Shown here: positions 1 through 8,888 of the stretch, piece after piece
How the letters are laid out: every line of letters starts with the position of its first letter
How positions within the stretch are numbered: the stretch's first letter is position 1
Source of the DNA: Fibrobacterota bacterium
GTDB taxonomy: Bacteria > Fibrobacterota > Chitinivibrionia > Chitinivibrionales > FEN-1185
DNA: 64,000 bases
Direction: 5' to 3'
Assembly (NCBI GenBank): GCA_003165595.1
Contig: PLWQ01000017.1
Span: forward strand, 69,559 to 133,558
Made by a program: the position numbers and the translations under genes
The notes under the pieces: model-generated
What the model was told of the DNA's origin: nothing
The model's input: the letters and a program-made list of their open reading frames with translations, nothing else
The model's database searches: none

Positions 1-1
1 A

Positions 2-2821
2 GATCGCGAAATCAACTTCTTCGCATCCTGCGCCATCGGCCGCGACTGGGACACCAGGGGAATCGGCGAGCGGGTGGTGGAGCTCCTGCGCGCGGCCAAC
101 ATTCACACATCGGAGTTTTTCGTTTTCACGCCGTACCCGGGGTCGGTGCACTGGGACCGGCTCGACCGGCAGAACCGGATTACCGACAAGAACTGGTCCC
201 ATTACAACGGCGCGCACGTGGTGTTCCAGCCGCTCGACATGTCGGCCGACGACCTGTACCGGGAGTTCGTGGGCGTGTGGAACGGCTACTATAGGCTTCA
301 GAAGGATTCGCATTCGGCAAGCCTGGAGCCTGCCACCTGGGAAAACGGCCGCAAGGTAGTGGGCAAACCGCTTCAGCGCCAGGGCGTACGGGGGCAGGCC
401 GCCATTACCGGGATCGGCGTGCACAGCCCCATCGGGAACGACTGCGCATCGGTTGTCGCCGCGCTCCGCGAAGGAAGGCATGGCCTTGCGCCTATCACGC
501 AATTCGATGCGAGCCATTTCCGCACGAACCTCGGCGGCGAGATACGCGGCTTTGACGCGAGGGCATTTCTTGACAAAGATGAAATTGGGGAATATGGCGA
601 CCGGTACATGCACCTGGCGATTGCCTCGGCGCGAAACGCGCTTCGGGATGCGGGAGTTTCCTTCGCGCCCGGCCAGGCGCGGCGGGACAGAGCGCTTGTC
701 CTGGGAACCTGCAACGGCGGCCTTCGCTCCGCCGAAGAGGAATACAAGTGGCTGCACGGCAAAGGCGGCACAATCTTCGACGAGAAAATGAACCTTCAGG
801 CGCAGTACTATGGGTTCGGCAAGGCGCTGTCGCGCGCCTTGGGAATTGGCGGAGAAATATGGATAGTCACCACTGCCTGTTCTTCCACTACCGGCGCGCT
901 TGGGCTCGCCGCTTCGCTTGTCAACCTTGGGCTGTATTCGACCGTTGTGGTGGGCGGATCCGACACGCTGTGTGTGGCGAACGTAAGCGGGTTTAACGGC
1001 CTCAAGGCCGTGTCCACAACGCGGACCGCACCGTTTTCCCTGCCTGTTGGTCTTAACATCGGCGAAGCATCGGTCTTCTGGGTGCTCGAAGACCTGGAAC
1101 AGGCAATATTGCGCCACGTACGCATGTACGGGAAAGTTGCCGGCCACGGCCTCACCTCCGACGCCTATCACCCCACGTCGCCCGATCCCCGGGGCGACGG
1201 CGTGTGCAAGACCCTTGCCGGCGCTCTTGCCGACGCGGGGGTCCCCATGGAAGACATCGGATGCATCAACGCGCACGGCACCGGCACCGAGGCAAACGAC
1301 CGCGCCGAATCAAAAGGCATTGCAAAGTTCTGCGGCAACGCGCAGATTCCTGTAACGTCAACAAAGTCGTTCTTTGGCCACTGCATGGGCACCACCGGCA
1401 TCCTCGAAGCAACCTGCAACCTGCTGTCGATGAACGAGGGATTCATTCCGCCCACGCTTAATTTCTCATCTCCGCGCCCGGGCTGCACCCTGGACTATGT
1501 TCCGAATGCGGCGCGGCCCGCAGCCTACCGCGCATTTCTTACTGCAAACTATGCGTTCGGCGGCAACAACGCCGCTGCCTGCATTACCGCATGGGATTAT
1601 CCGGCCACACCCCGGCCGCAGGAACCGGGCCGCGTGGTTGTCACCGGCGTCGGCACGGTAACGTCGCTGGGCCTGGGGGTGGGGAAAACACTTGAGGAAC
1701 TCCGCCGCGGCAGCGTGGGCATCGGTCCAGCGCACCGGATCGGGTACCCAGAATCCGCGTCGAAGCGCGCGGGCCTAGTGCCGGCGTTTACCGCGCAGGA
1801 CGTCGACCGCAGGCTTGATTTTGCGGAAATGAACGCAATCAGCCGGTATGCGACTGCCGCGGCACGGCTGTCGCTGAGCGACGCCGGCCTGCGCGTGGGC
1901 CAGAAGAACTGCGACGATATCGGCATCGTGATGGGCGTGTGCAACGGCCCGCCCGAATCGGACCACATGAACAGCGTTTTCAAATCGGACACCTTCGAAC
2001 CCCACATCTCCTGCTTTTCGAATATCACTGCCAATTCCACGGCAGGCTGGGTCTCAAACGCGCTGTGCCTCAAGGGCGTCAACATGACCGTGGCGCCCGG
2101 CCCGCATGCGGGCCTGGCAAGCGTTGCCTACGCCTTCAACACGTTGCGCCGGCATCGGGCCAAAGCCATGCTTGCGGCGGCATCCGACGAAGTGTATTAT
2201 CAGATGTTTTACAATTACAACCTCATCGGGTTCCTCAAACAGGGCGCGGCCGAAAACGAGTATGGCCTCGACCTGCGCGAACCGAAGCGGAAGGTGATCG
2301 CCGAAGGCTCTGCAGCCCTCGTGCTCGAAACCATGGAAAGCGCGGCGGAGCGCGGGGCACCAGTGCTGGCCGAGGTGCTTTCCTACGGCATGAGCATTGA
2401 CGGAAAAGAATTCTCCGGTCAGAGCCTTTCTTCGGACGGTCTGGCGCATGCCTGCGAGGTTGCGCTTTCCCGGGCGAAAATAGGGTGGAAGGACGTCGGG
2501 CTTGCGGTGTGGGCGCCGCAGGGGAACGCGCAGGACGCAAAAGTCCTCGACGTGCTGGCGGCCTTCGGACTCGGCGACGTTCCGCTTGCCGCGACAACGT
2601 TTAATACGGGATACATAGAAACCGCGTCGATCCTGGTCGGCGTTGCCTGTGCGCTTGCCGGGCTCCGCGACGGCAAGGGCCTGTGGCCGCAGAAGACCGG
2701 CGTGCCCGCACTGGACGGAAGGAACCCGGTCCACGCGCCGCGTTATGTGCTCGCGCTTGCGAGCACCGACCTCGGCTATAATTATGCACTTGTCCTTTCT
2801 CCGGGGGCGGTTGTATCGTGA
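2..2821 (+). CDS. Radical SAM C-terminal region fused to ketosynthase and chain-length-factor domains (5' partial)
   Basis: The frame is open to the left edge, so the N-terminus lies outside the window. The first ~100 residues carry the C-terminal signature of B12-type radical SAM enzymes (FTPYPGSVHWDRL, then a YNGAHVVF-type strand). A linker follows, then a complete ketosynthase at about 398-1600 with active Cys in TTACSS (codon 878), His in NAHGTGTE (1274) and His in FFGHCMG (1379). A second KS fold spans about 1630-2815. Its Cys position reads VAPGPHAG and both His motifs are missing, as in a chain-length factor (KS-beta). One polypeptide therefore joins a radical SAM region, KS-alpha and KS-beta. 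The stop overlaps the next start by 4 nt (GTGA), which indicates translational coupling. By family, KS/CLF pairs extend ACP-bound acyl or polyene chains. The radical SAM substrate cannot be told because its catalytic half is missing here. A frameshift-free fusion is seen directly; product and pathway are inference. Confidence 0.85.
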   Translation, partial: DREINFFASCAIGRDWDTRGIGERVVELLRAANIHTSEFFVFTPYPGSVHWDRLDRQNRITDKNWSHYNGAHVVFQPLDMSADDLYREFVGVWNGYYRLQKDSHSASLEPATWENGRKVVGKPLQRQGVRGQAAITGIGVHSPIGNDCASVVAALREGRHGLAPITQFDASHFRTNLGGEIRGFDARAFLDKDEIGEYGDRYMHLAIASARNALRDAGVSFAPGQARRDRALVLGTCNGGLRSAEEEYKWLHGKGGTIFDEKMNLQAQYYGFGKALSRALGIGGEIWIVTTACSSTTGALGLAASLVNLGLYSTVVVGGSDTLCVANVSGFNGLKAVSTTRTAPFSLPVGLNIGEASVFWVLEDLEQAILRHVRMYGKVAGHGLTSDAYHPTSPDPRGDGVCKTLAGALADAGVPMEDIGCINAHGTGTEANDRAESKGIAKFCGNAQIPVTSTKSFFGHCMGTTGILEATCNLLSMNEGFIPPTLNFSSPRPGCTLDYVPNAARPAAYRAFLTANYAFGGNNAAACITAWDYPATPRPQEPGRVVVTGVGTVTSLGLGVGKTLEELRRGSVGIGPAHRIGYPESASKRAGLVPAFTAQDVDRRLDFAEMNAISRYATAAARLSLSDAGLRVGQKNCDDIGIVMGVCNGPPESDHMNSVFKSDTFEPHISCFSNITANSTAGWVSNALCLKGVNMTVAPGPHAGLASVAYAFNTLRRHRAKAMLAAASDEVYYQMFYNYNLIGFLKQGAAENEYGLDLREPKRKVIAEGSAALVLETMESAAERGAPVLAEVLSYGMSIDGKEFSGQSLSSDGLAHACEVALSRAKIGWKDVGLAVWAPQGNAQDAKVLDVLAAFGLGDVPLAATTFNTGYIETASILVGVACALAGLRDGKGLWPQKTGVPALDGRNPVHAPRYVLALASTDLGYNYALVLSPGAVVS

Positions 2822-5151
2822 GAGAGCGTGTGTGCATAACCGGAATGGGCGTGGTGTGCAGCGCCGGCACAAACTGCGAAGAGTTTTACGAAAGCGTGGT
2901 TCACGGAACAGCATCGTTTTCTCTCATAGGGCGTCCGCACCTCGCACATTTCCGCGCCACGCATGCCGGTCTCATCCGCGAGTTTGACGGGCAAGAGTTC
3001 GCAGCAAACCCCCGGGTTCGTTTCCTCGACCGTTTCGTTCACCTTGCCGCGGCAGCGGCGAGGGAGGCCATGACGGGGGCGGGTATTGCCCCCGCTGCCC
3101 TGTCCCGCGCCATGGGACTGGTATTCGCCACGTGCAGCGGGCCAATGCAAACCATAGAGCGCCGCTACGGCCGCGTCCTTGCCGGCGACGCGTCCCTTAC
3201 CAAAGAAGAATTGTTCGCCAACCGGTACTATTCCGGGGCAAAGGCGCTCTCGCACCTGTTCGGTATTTCGGGTCCGAGTGCCACGGTGGTCACCGCGTGT
3301 TCGGCAAGCACCGCCGCAATCGGATTTGCCGCAGACCTTATCCGTCTGGGCATCATCGACGTTGCGCTGGCCGGCGGCAGCGACACCTTCAGCGAGACCA
3401 CGCTTGCCGGGTTCGACGGCCTCAAGGCGACCTGTGAAGGCACCTGCGCTCCGTTTTCCAAGCCCGTGGGCCTTAACCTGGGCGAAGGCGCGGCTTTCTG
3501 CGTTCTGGAGAGCCTGACGCATGCCCGGGCGCGTGGCGCAATAATCCATGCCGAAGTCCTGGGATTCGGTCTCAGCAACGACGCGTACCACTGCACCGCG
3601 CCCGATCCGTCGGGAACGGGTCAGTCGCTCGCCATGGAGCGCGCGCTCTATGACGCGGGCACATCGCCTTCGTCTATATGCTACGTCAATGCGCACGGCA
3701 CCGGCACCGAGGCCAACGACAAGGCCGAGACCAAGGCGATCCGCAAGGTGTTCGGCGATCATGCATTGGTGCTGCCAATGAGTTCCACAAAATCAATTAT
3801 CGGGCATTGTCTGGGCGCGGCAGGAGCGCTCGAAACCGTGGCAAGCATCCTGTGCCTTTCCAAAGGCTATGTGCCGCCCACGGCGCATTTTTCGGAGCGC
3901 CGCGACGGCTGCGCACTCGATTATGTCCCTGACGCGGGCCGTCGCGCCGATTTTGACGGCCCCCTGCTCAAGAACAACTTTGCGTTCGGCGGCAATAATG
4001 CGAGCATCGTTGTAAAAGTAAAGCCCGATCCCGCCTTCGCGCCGCCGGAACGAGGGGCCGGCGAGCCCGTGGTGATAACCGGCATCGGTATTATGTCACC
4101 GGCCGGGGTGGGGGCGCAACGCCTGTGCGAAGCCGTATCCTTTGCCAAGGACCTTTCCTGCGATGCGGCAATCGCCGGAGGCGCCGGCCCGCGCGCGGCC
4201 AGGGTGCCCGACTTCGACATGGCCGCACTGGACCGCCGTATTGACATTCGCAACATGGACAGGTCGAGCATCCTGGCGACCGCCTCAACGCGGCTCGCTC
4301 TTGCGCAGGCCTTCGGCGCAGACCGGACTGCCGGACGCGGGGACGTCGGGCTGTTCCTCAACCTTTCCGCAGGACCTTCGTGGGCCGAATCCGAGCACAT
4401 TTGCTCGCTGTTGCGCGCCGATTTCCGGATCAATCAGGTTGCGGCGTTTCCCTATGTGGTGCCGAATTCAGTTGCGGGAAATGTGTGCAAGGCGCTTCGA
4501 CTTACGGGACACAATACTACCCTGAGCTTCGGGCCCGGCGCCGGCCTCATGGGGCTTGGATTTGCCACGATTGCCATCAGGAGCGGCCATGCGAGGGCTC
4601 TGGTGAGCCTCAGCGTCGATGAATTGTCCGAGCATTTTCTCACCGACATGCTTGAAGCGGGCCTGGCTTCGCCTGCCGGCGTCCCGTTGGCGGAAGGCGC
4701 CTGCGCCATGATGCTGGAAACCGAATCGAATGCCGCGGCCCGCGGCGCTGCGGTGCTGGGAACGGTGTGCTCGACCGCCTATTCCACCGACACCGCCGAT
4801 GTCATCCGTCCCAACGAAGGCGCGGACTCGCTCGCCGCAACCATGCGCAGTGCCCTTGACCTGGCGGGAATATCGGCTGAGGATATAGGCCTTGTGTGCT
4901 TGAGCGAGGCCAACAGCCGGGAAACCGATGCTCTGCGCGCCGCTTCCGGGCTGCGCGAGGCTCGTATCATAGACGTGCAGCCGAAGCTCGGCTGCGCAGA
5001 GGCGACGATTCCGCTGTTTTCACTGTCGTATGCGCTGCTGAATTCTTCGCTGGTGCCGTCCTTCGGAAAAAAGTATATTCTCGTAGTTTTTGGCTCACCG
5101 CACGGGGTGAATTGCGTAACGGTTATCCACAAAGGCAATGTGAAAGACTAG
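2818..5151 (+). CDS. Second ketosynthase-chain-length-factor fusion protein
   Basis: This 777-residue protein begins with GTG overlapping the previous stop. The N-terminal half (about 2830-4010) is a complete beta-ketoacyl-ACP synthase with Cys in VTACSAST (codon 3298), His in NAHGTGTE (3694) and His in IIGHCLGAAG (3805). The C-terminal half (about 4060-5140) is a KS-like fold in which the Cys region reads SFGPGAGL and the His motifs are gone, so it should be a chain-length factor. The architecture repeats that of the upstream protein without the radical SAM part. By family, KS/CLF heterodimers of type II systems (aryl polyene, aromatic polyketide) are normally two separate genes; here both are fused. 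Having two such fusions suggests two elongation specificities or two stages of one pathway (inference). The ACP gene begins 5 nt after the stop. Confidence 0.88.
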   Translation: MRERVCITGMGVVCSAGTNCEEFYESVVHGTASFSLIGRPHLAHFRATHAGLIREFDGQEFAANPRVRFLDRFVHLAAAAAREAMTGAGIAPAALSRAMGLVFATCSGPMQTIERRYGRVLAGDASLTKEELFANRYYSGAKALSHLFGISGPSATVVTACSASTAAIGFAADLIRLGIIDVALAGGSDTFSETTLAGFDGLKATCEGTCAPFSKPVGLNLGEGAAFCVLESLTHARARGAIIHAEVLGFGLSNDAYHCTAPDPSGTGQSLAMERALYDAGTSPSSICYVNAHGTGTEANDKAETKAIRKVFGDHALVLPMSSTKSIIGHCLGAAGALETVASILCLSKGYVPPTAHFSERRDGCALDYVPDAGRRADFDGPLLKNNFAFGGNNASIVVKVKPDPAFAPPERGAGEPVVITGIGIMSPAGVGAQRLCEAVSFAKDLSCDAAIAGGAGPRAARVPDFDMAALDRRIDIRNMDRSSILATASTRLALAQAFGADRTAGRGDVGLFLNLSAGPSWAESEHICSLLRADFRINQVAAFPYVVPNSVAGNVCKALRLTGHNTTLSFGPGAGLMGLGFATIAIRSGHARALVSLSVDELSEHFLTDMLEAGLASPAGVPLAEGACAMMLETESNAAARGAAVLGTVCSTAYSTDTADVIRPNEGADSLAATMRSALDLAGISAEDIGLVCLSEANSRETDALRAASGLREARIIDVQPKLGCAEATIPLFSLSYALLNSSLVPSFGKKYILVVFGSPHGVNCVTVIHKGNVKD

Positions 5152-5156
5152 ATGGT

Positions 5157-5453
5157 ATGACGGATACAATGCAGGCGGCAATCGACAAGCGCCGCCAAGT
5201 GATCGATACGTTCAAGCGGGAGCTCATCCGGCGGCTTAATCTGCCCTACACAACCGAGGACCTGCACGAAGACGTCGCGCTGCTGGGCGCGGGACTCGGC
5301 CTCGATTCCCTCGATGCCCTGGAAATCGTACTCTGCATCGAGAACTCGTTCGGCATCAAGATTCCCGACGAGAACATTGCGGTATTGCGGTCCATCAACA
5401 CCGTGGTCGATTTCGTGCTCGCGCAAAAAGCCGAGAAAGAGGCCCCGCAATGA
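5157..5453 (+). CDS. Acyl carrier protein
   Basis: This 98-residue acidic protein has the ACP phosphopantetheine site GLDSLDALE with Ser51 (codon 5307). It would carry the growing acyl chain on a 4'-phosphopantetheine arm for the neighbouring KS-CLF proteins, FabG and FabD. I placed the start at the ATG at 5157, 5 nt after the KS-CLF stop, because the frame upstream lies inside that gene. The last bases overlap the next gene as ATGA, so ACP and the GcvT-like protein are probably translationally coupled. An ACP dedicated to this cluster, rather than a housekeeping acpP, is suggested by its position and by the N-terminal extension before helix 1. Confidence 0.9.
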   Translation: MTDTMQAAIDKRRQVIDTFKRELIRRLNLPYTTEDLHEDVALLGAGLGLDSLDALEIVLCIENSFGIKIPDENIAVLRSINTVVDFVLAQKAEKEAPQ

Positions 5454-6559
5454 AAGCATCCCCTTTTCACGATTCCTTTGCAAAAAAAAATGCCGTGTTT
5501 GCCCAGCGGTACGGCACCTCCGTGGTGTCGAAGGTTTCCGATAGTGCCGCGGAATACCATTGTGTGCGCGACGCGCTCGCGCTCACCGACGTTTCGTATA
5601 TGCAGCGGTTCAGTTTCCCAGAAGACAAGGGACTTGATTTTCTCGACTCCCTGTGCGCCGGCAACGTGGCCAAGGTGCGGTTCGGACGAATGCTCCACAC
5701 GTTTATCGCGGACGAAAACGGGCACCTGCTCGCCGACTGCTACGTGGCCAATAACGACGAACAATTCGTTCTCCTTGCCGAAACCATCGTCGACGCGGCC
5801 GCGTTCAAGGACCTGCTGCTCTCGCGCGGCGCCGCGGACGCGGGCATGGTTGACCTTTCGGAAAGCCACGCGCTTCTGAGCGTCGACGGGTACAAGGCCT
5901 GGGCCGTGGTAAAGGGTCTCTTCGGCGCCGATGTGCTCGGGTTGCCGTATCTGTCGGTGGAGCGTTACGATTTCCAGGGAGAGCCTCTGGCACTTTTCCG
6001 GGCGGGGAAAACTTCGGAGTTCGGCTATTACCTCCTGGCGCCGGCGTCGAAGGCGGCGCCGCTGTTCGATGCGTGTCTGGCTATTGCCGCCGAGAACGGC
6101 GGGGGTCTGTGCGGGGTCGAGATCCACAACGACCTTCGGCTCGAAGGCCGTTTCTTCAACATTTTCGCGGAAGGCGCGGCCGTACGGGACCCGCTTGTCC
6201 TCGGGCTCCAGTGGATGATAGACTTCGGCAAGTCGGAATTCCTGGGCTCCAAGGCTATTTTCGCGCGCAGGGCCGCGGCGTTGTCCCACAAGATCATCGG
6301 CATCTGCACCGAGTCGGGCGCTAAGGAACTTGTCAAGGGCACGCCCATTTATAGCGGACCATCGCAAGTGAGCGAAGTGGTTGCGTCGTGCTATTCGCAG
6401 TTGTTAAGCACCTACGTCGGCCTCGCCGTGTTTCCGGTTGGCATCGCTTTTGCGGGCTTGCAGTTTTGCCTCGGGTCGGAACGCGGCCCTGCCATCCATA
6501 CCATTTCGATGCCGCCCATCATGCCGAAGAGTTTGACGGTAAAACTGGACGAGCTGTAA
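5450..6559 (+). CDS. GcvT/YgfZ-like aminomethyltransferase-family protein
   Basis: This 369-residue protein resembles the folate-binding T-protein family (GcvT, YgfZ, DmdA): the region DVSYMQRFSF near residue 45, a central block ending in EFGYYLL, and a C-terminal barrel-like segment. Family members move or remove one-carbon units with tetrahydrofolate, and some act only as folate-binding assembly factors. No gcvH or gcvP is nearby, so a glycine-cleavage role is unlikely. Its start overlaps the ACP stop by 4 nt, which ties it to the acyl-chain pathway. A role in C1 transfer to or from an ACP-bound chain is an inference. The family call is fairly firm; the function is open. Confidence 0.75.
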   Translation: MKASPFHDSFAKKNAVFAQRYGTSVVSKVSDSAAEYHCVRDALALTDVSYMQRFSFPEDKGLDFLDSLCAGNVAKVRFGRMLHTFIADENGHLLADCYVANNDEQFVLLAETIVDAAAFKDLLLSRGAADAGMVDLSESHALLSVDGYKAWAVVKGLFGADVLGLPYLSVERYDFQGEPLALFRAGKTSEFGYYLLAPASKAAPLFDACLAIAAENGGGLCGVEIHNDLRLEGRFFNIFAEGAAVRDPLVLGLQWMIDFGKSEFLGSKAIFARRAAALSHKIIGICTESGAKELVKGTPIYSGPSQVSEVVASCYSQLLSTYVGLAVFPVGIAFAGLQFCLGSERGPAIHTISMPPIMPKSLTVKLDEL

Positions 6560-6641
6560 AAGCAAACGTCTCCTCGTACGCTCAGTCCGGCGCTCCCGTT
6601 CCGTTAAAACGGCCCTCGCGCATCGTTCAAAGGATGCCCCA

Positions 6642-7061
6642 ATGCACACCATCAAGCGTCGTCTCCACATTACGCCCGCATTCCACCAGACCGACATGAT
6701 GGGCGTCATTCACAATGCGCAGTATTTCCTCTGGTTTGAGGACGGCCGGCTTGCCATCATGAAAGAAATACTTTCCATTGAGGAAGCGATGGGCATGGGC
6801 TTCATAACGCCGGTTGTGGAGAACCGCTGCGAATACAAGCGATATGTCAAGTTCGGTGATCCGCTTATTCTGTTTACCACGCACGAATTGATCGCGGCAT
6901 ACGAGGGCCGGCTCACCTTTCACCACTCGCTGGTGCACGAGACCACCAAGCTGGAGATGGCGGCGGGAACCACGGCAGTCACCGTGGTCGACCGCACAAC
7001 CAACCGGCTTGTCAAGGACTGGCCCGACGATCTGTGGAAGAAGTATCAGGCGTTGAAGTAG
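6642..7061 (+). CDS. 4HBT-family acyl-CoA/acyl-ACP thioesterase
   Basis: This 139-residue hotdog-fold protein has the YbgC/FadM-type motif QTDMMGVIHNAQYF, whose Asp is the usual catalytic residue, followed by WFEDGRLAIM. The length is normal for single-domain 4HBT enzymes. It would hydrolyse the finished chain from ACP or CoA, or act as an editing thioesterase in the cluster. A Shine-Dalgarno AAGGA lies about 8 nt before the ATG. It is 82 nt downstream of the GcvT-like gene and on the same strand, so it is likely in the same operon. Confidence 0.85.
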   Translation: MHTIKRRLHITPAFHQTDMMGVIHNAQYFLWFEDGRLAIMKEILSIEEAMGMGFITPVVENRCEYKRYVKFGDPLILFTTHELIAAYEGRLTFHHSLVHETTKLEMAAGTTAVTVVDRTTNRLVKDWPDDLWKKYQALK

Positions 7062-7196
7062 TGATTTTGTGCAGCGCGAACAAGCATCAGAGAAGAAATC
7101 ATTAACCCCGCCATCCCTTCTTTCATACCAATGAGTATTTTATAAGGCTGTCAAAAGTCAAAGCCCGTTGGACTACCCATTGCGCACAAGGTAACC

Positions 7197-7931
7197 ATGT
7201 TTTCAAACAAGATCGCTCTTGTCACCGGGGGTTCGCGCGGCATCGGCAGGGCCGTTGTCGAGGATTTCCGCGCCAAGCACGCGACGGTATATTTCACGTA
7301 TCACCGGCACGAAGAAGCGGCCGAAGAGACCGTGCAAAAGACCGGCGGCCATAAAGTATTGTGCCCGCAGGGGGACGCCGAGGCAATCGAAAGAACCGTT
7401 GAGGACATCGTACAGCGCGAGGGACGCATCGACATTCTCGTCAACAACGCCGGCATCACCGCCGACGGCTACCTTATGATGATGCCGTTTGACGAATGGA
7501 ACAAGGTCCTCGATACCAACCTCAATGGCGCTTTCCGGTTTGCAAAGGCAGTGGTGCGTCCGATGATGAGTGCGCAAAAGGGAGTCATTGTCAATGTCGC
7601 GTCCGTGTCGGGGCTAGTGGGAATCGGCGGCCAGACCAATTACGCGGCGTCCAAGGGCGCCCTCATCGCATTTACGCGGTCGCTGGCGGCCGAGCTTGGG
7701 CCACGCGGCATCCGCGTGAACGCGGTGGTGCCCGGATTCGTGGAGACCGACATGACCGCCAGAATGCCGCGGCAAATCAAGCAGCAAAACCTTGCCAGGA
7801 TTCTCGTCAAACGTTTTGGAACTCCCCGGGAAATTGCAGCAGCAGTGTCTTTTTTGTCGTCCGAAGATTCGTCGTACATCATTGGCCAGGCGCTCGTTGT
7901 CGACGGCGGCCTCACCTCAACCGTGGCGTAG
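7197..7931 (+). CDS. fabG: 3-oxoacyl-ACP reductase (FabG-type SDR)
   Basis: This 244-residue short-chain dehydrogenase has the NADP-binding TGGSRGIG at residue 9, NNAG near residue 85, and the catalytic Ser136, Tyr149 and Lys153 in the order and spacing of FabG (ASVSGLVG then TNYAASK). The C-terminus ends GQALVVDGGL as in FabG. It reduces 3-ketoacyl-ACP to 3-hydroxyacyl-ACP with NADPH. The ATG at 7197 is preceded by AAGG. It sits 7 nt upstream of fabD, so the two are co-transcribed. In this context it should reduce products of the KS-CLF fusions rather than serve bulk fatty acid synthesis, although the sequence alone cannot separate the two. Confidence 0.93.
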   Translation: MFSNKIALVTGGSRGIGRAVVEDFRAKHATVYFTYHRHEEAAEETVQKTGGHKVLCPQGDAEAIERTVEDIVQREGRIDILVNNAGITADGYLMMMPFDEWNKVLDTNLNGAFRFAKAVVRPMMSAQKGVIVNVASVSGLVGIGGQTNYAASKGALIAFTRSLAAELGPRGIRVNAVVPGFVETDMTARMPRQIKQQNLARILVKRFGTPREIAAAVSFLSSEDSSYIIGQALVVDGGLTSTVA

Positions 7932-7938
7932 CAGATTC

Positions 7939-8880
7939 ATGACCGTTTTTCTCTTTCCAGGACAGGGCTCGCAGGAAATCGGCATGGGCGGCGACCTTTT
8001 CAAGGACGACGCGTTCTTCCGGTCTCTTGTCGCGCTCGGAAGCGACCTTACTCACGAAGACCTCGAAAAGCTGTGCCTGCGCGGACCGGAAAAAAGGCTC
8101 CGGCTCGCGCAGTTTCTCCAGCCGTTGCTGGCCAGCGTGTCGCTTGGCTACCTGCGTCGGGTGCTCCAGCGGGGGATAATGCCGGACGCGGTGCTGGGGC
8201 ACTCGCTCGGCGAAATAACCTCGCTTGCCGCAAGCGGGGTGGTCACGGCCGAAGAGGCGGTAACCATCGCGGCAAAGCGCGGCGAATTCATGGACGAGGC
8301 GGCCGCGCGGTGCAACGGCTGCATGATTGCCGTGCTTTTTACGCCTCTTGACAAAGTGAATGAGATCCTCGCCTCGATGAACAGGCCCGCCGACATCGTT
8401 CTCGCGAACGACAACGCCCCCAACCAGATCGTCGTGTCCGGCGATTGCGCGGCCACAGAGGAATTCTCGCACCTGCTTCGCGCGCAGGGGATCGGCAGGA
8501 CGAAATCGATCCTTGTGTCGGGCCCCTGGCACAGCCCGTTCATGGCAAGCGCACGGGACAAGTTCAAAGAATGGGTGGCGTCCGTTCCGTTCAAGGCGCC
8601 CCGGGTGCCGATCCTGCTCAACTCCTCCGGCGCGTTCGAAGAGGATCCCGCGGTCATCAAGGACCTCATCACCCAGCAGCTCGTTAAGCCCGTGTACTGG
8701 CGCGCGTGCATGGAAACCCTTCGTAACAGGAATGCCGACGTGTTCCTGGAGATCGGGCCGCAGCGGATTCTCTCCGGACTCGTGCGGGTAAACGGCTTCC
8801 CAAAAACGACCACGGTGTACAATATCAACAATCTTACCGGGCTCGACCGCGCGGCCGGGGAGCTGGCGCACGGTTCGTGA
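7939..8880 (+). CDS. fabD: Malonyl-CoA:ACP transacylase (FabD-like)
   Basis: This 313-residue protein opens with FLFPGQGSQEIGMG and has the nucleophile Ser89 in GHSLGE and His198 in GPWHSPFM. These are the catalytic dyad and oxyanion signatures of malonyl-CoA:ACP acyltransferases. It loads malonyl units on the cluster ACP for extension by the KS-CLF proteins. The start is the ATG at 7939, 7 nt after the fabG stop; the open frame extends further upstream but inside fabG. Length and motif order are standard. Finding AT, KR, ACP, KS-CLF and TE together is what marks this operon as a dedicated chain-building pathway. Confidence 0.93.
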   Translation: MTVFLFPGQGSQEIGMGGDLFKDDAFFRSLVALGSDLTHEDLEKLCLRGPEKRLRLAQFLQPLLASVSLGYLRRVLQRGIMPDAVLGHSLGEITSLAASGVVTAEEAVTIAAKRGEFMDEAAARCNGCMIAVLFTPLDKVNEILASMNRPADIVLANDNAPNQIVVSGDCAATEEFSHLLRAQGIGRTKSILVSGPWHSPFMASARDKFKEWVASVPFKAPRVPILLNSSGAFEEDPAVIKDLITQQLVKPVYWRACMETLRNRNADVFLEIGPQRILSGLVRVNGFPKTTTVYNINNLTGLDRAAGELAHGS

Positions 8881-8888
8881 GGCATTGA

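Noticed and set aside
373-771. Long minus-strand ORFs inside the KS-CLF genes
   Set aside because: They are shadows in a GC-rich coding region; they share no motif with known families and lack ribosome-binding sites.
5450-6559. Glycine cleavage system
   Set aside because: No gcvH, gcvP or lpd is adjacent; the gene is coupled to ACP instead.
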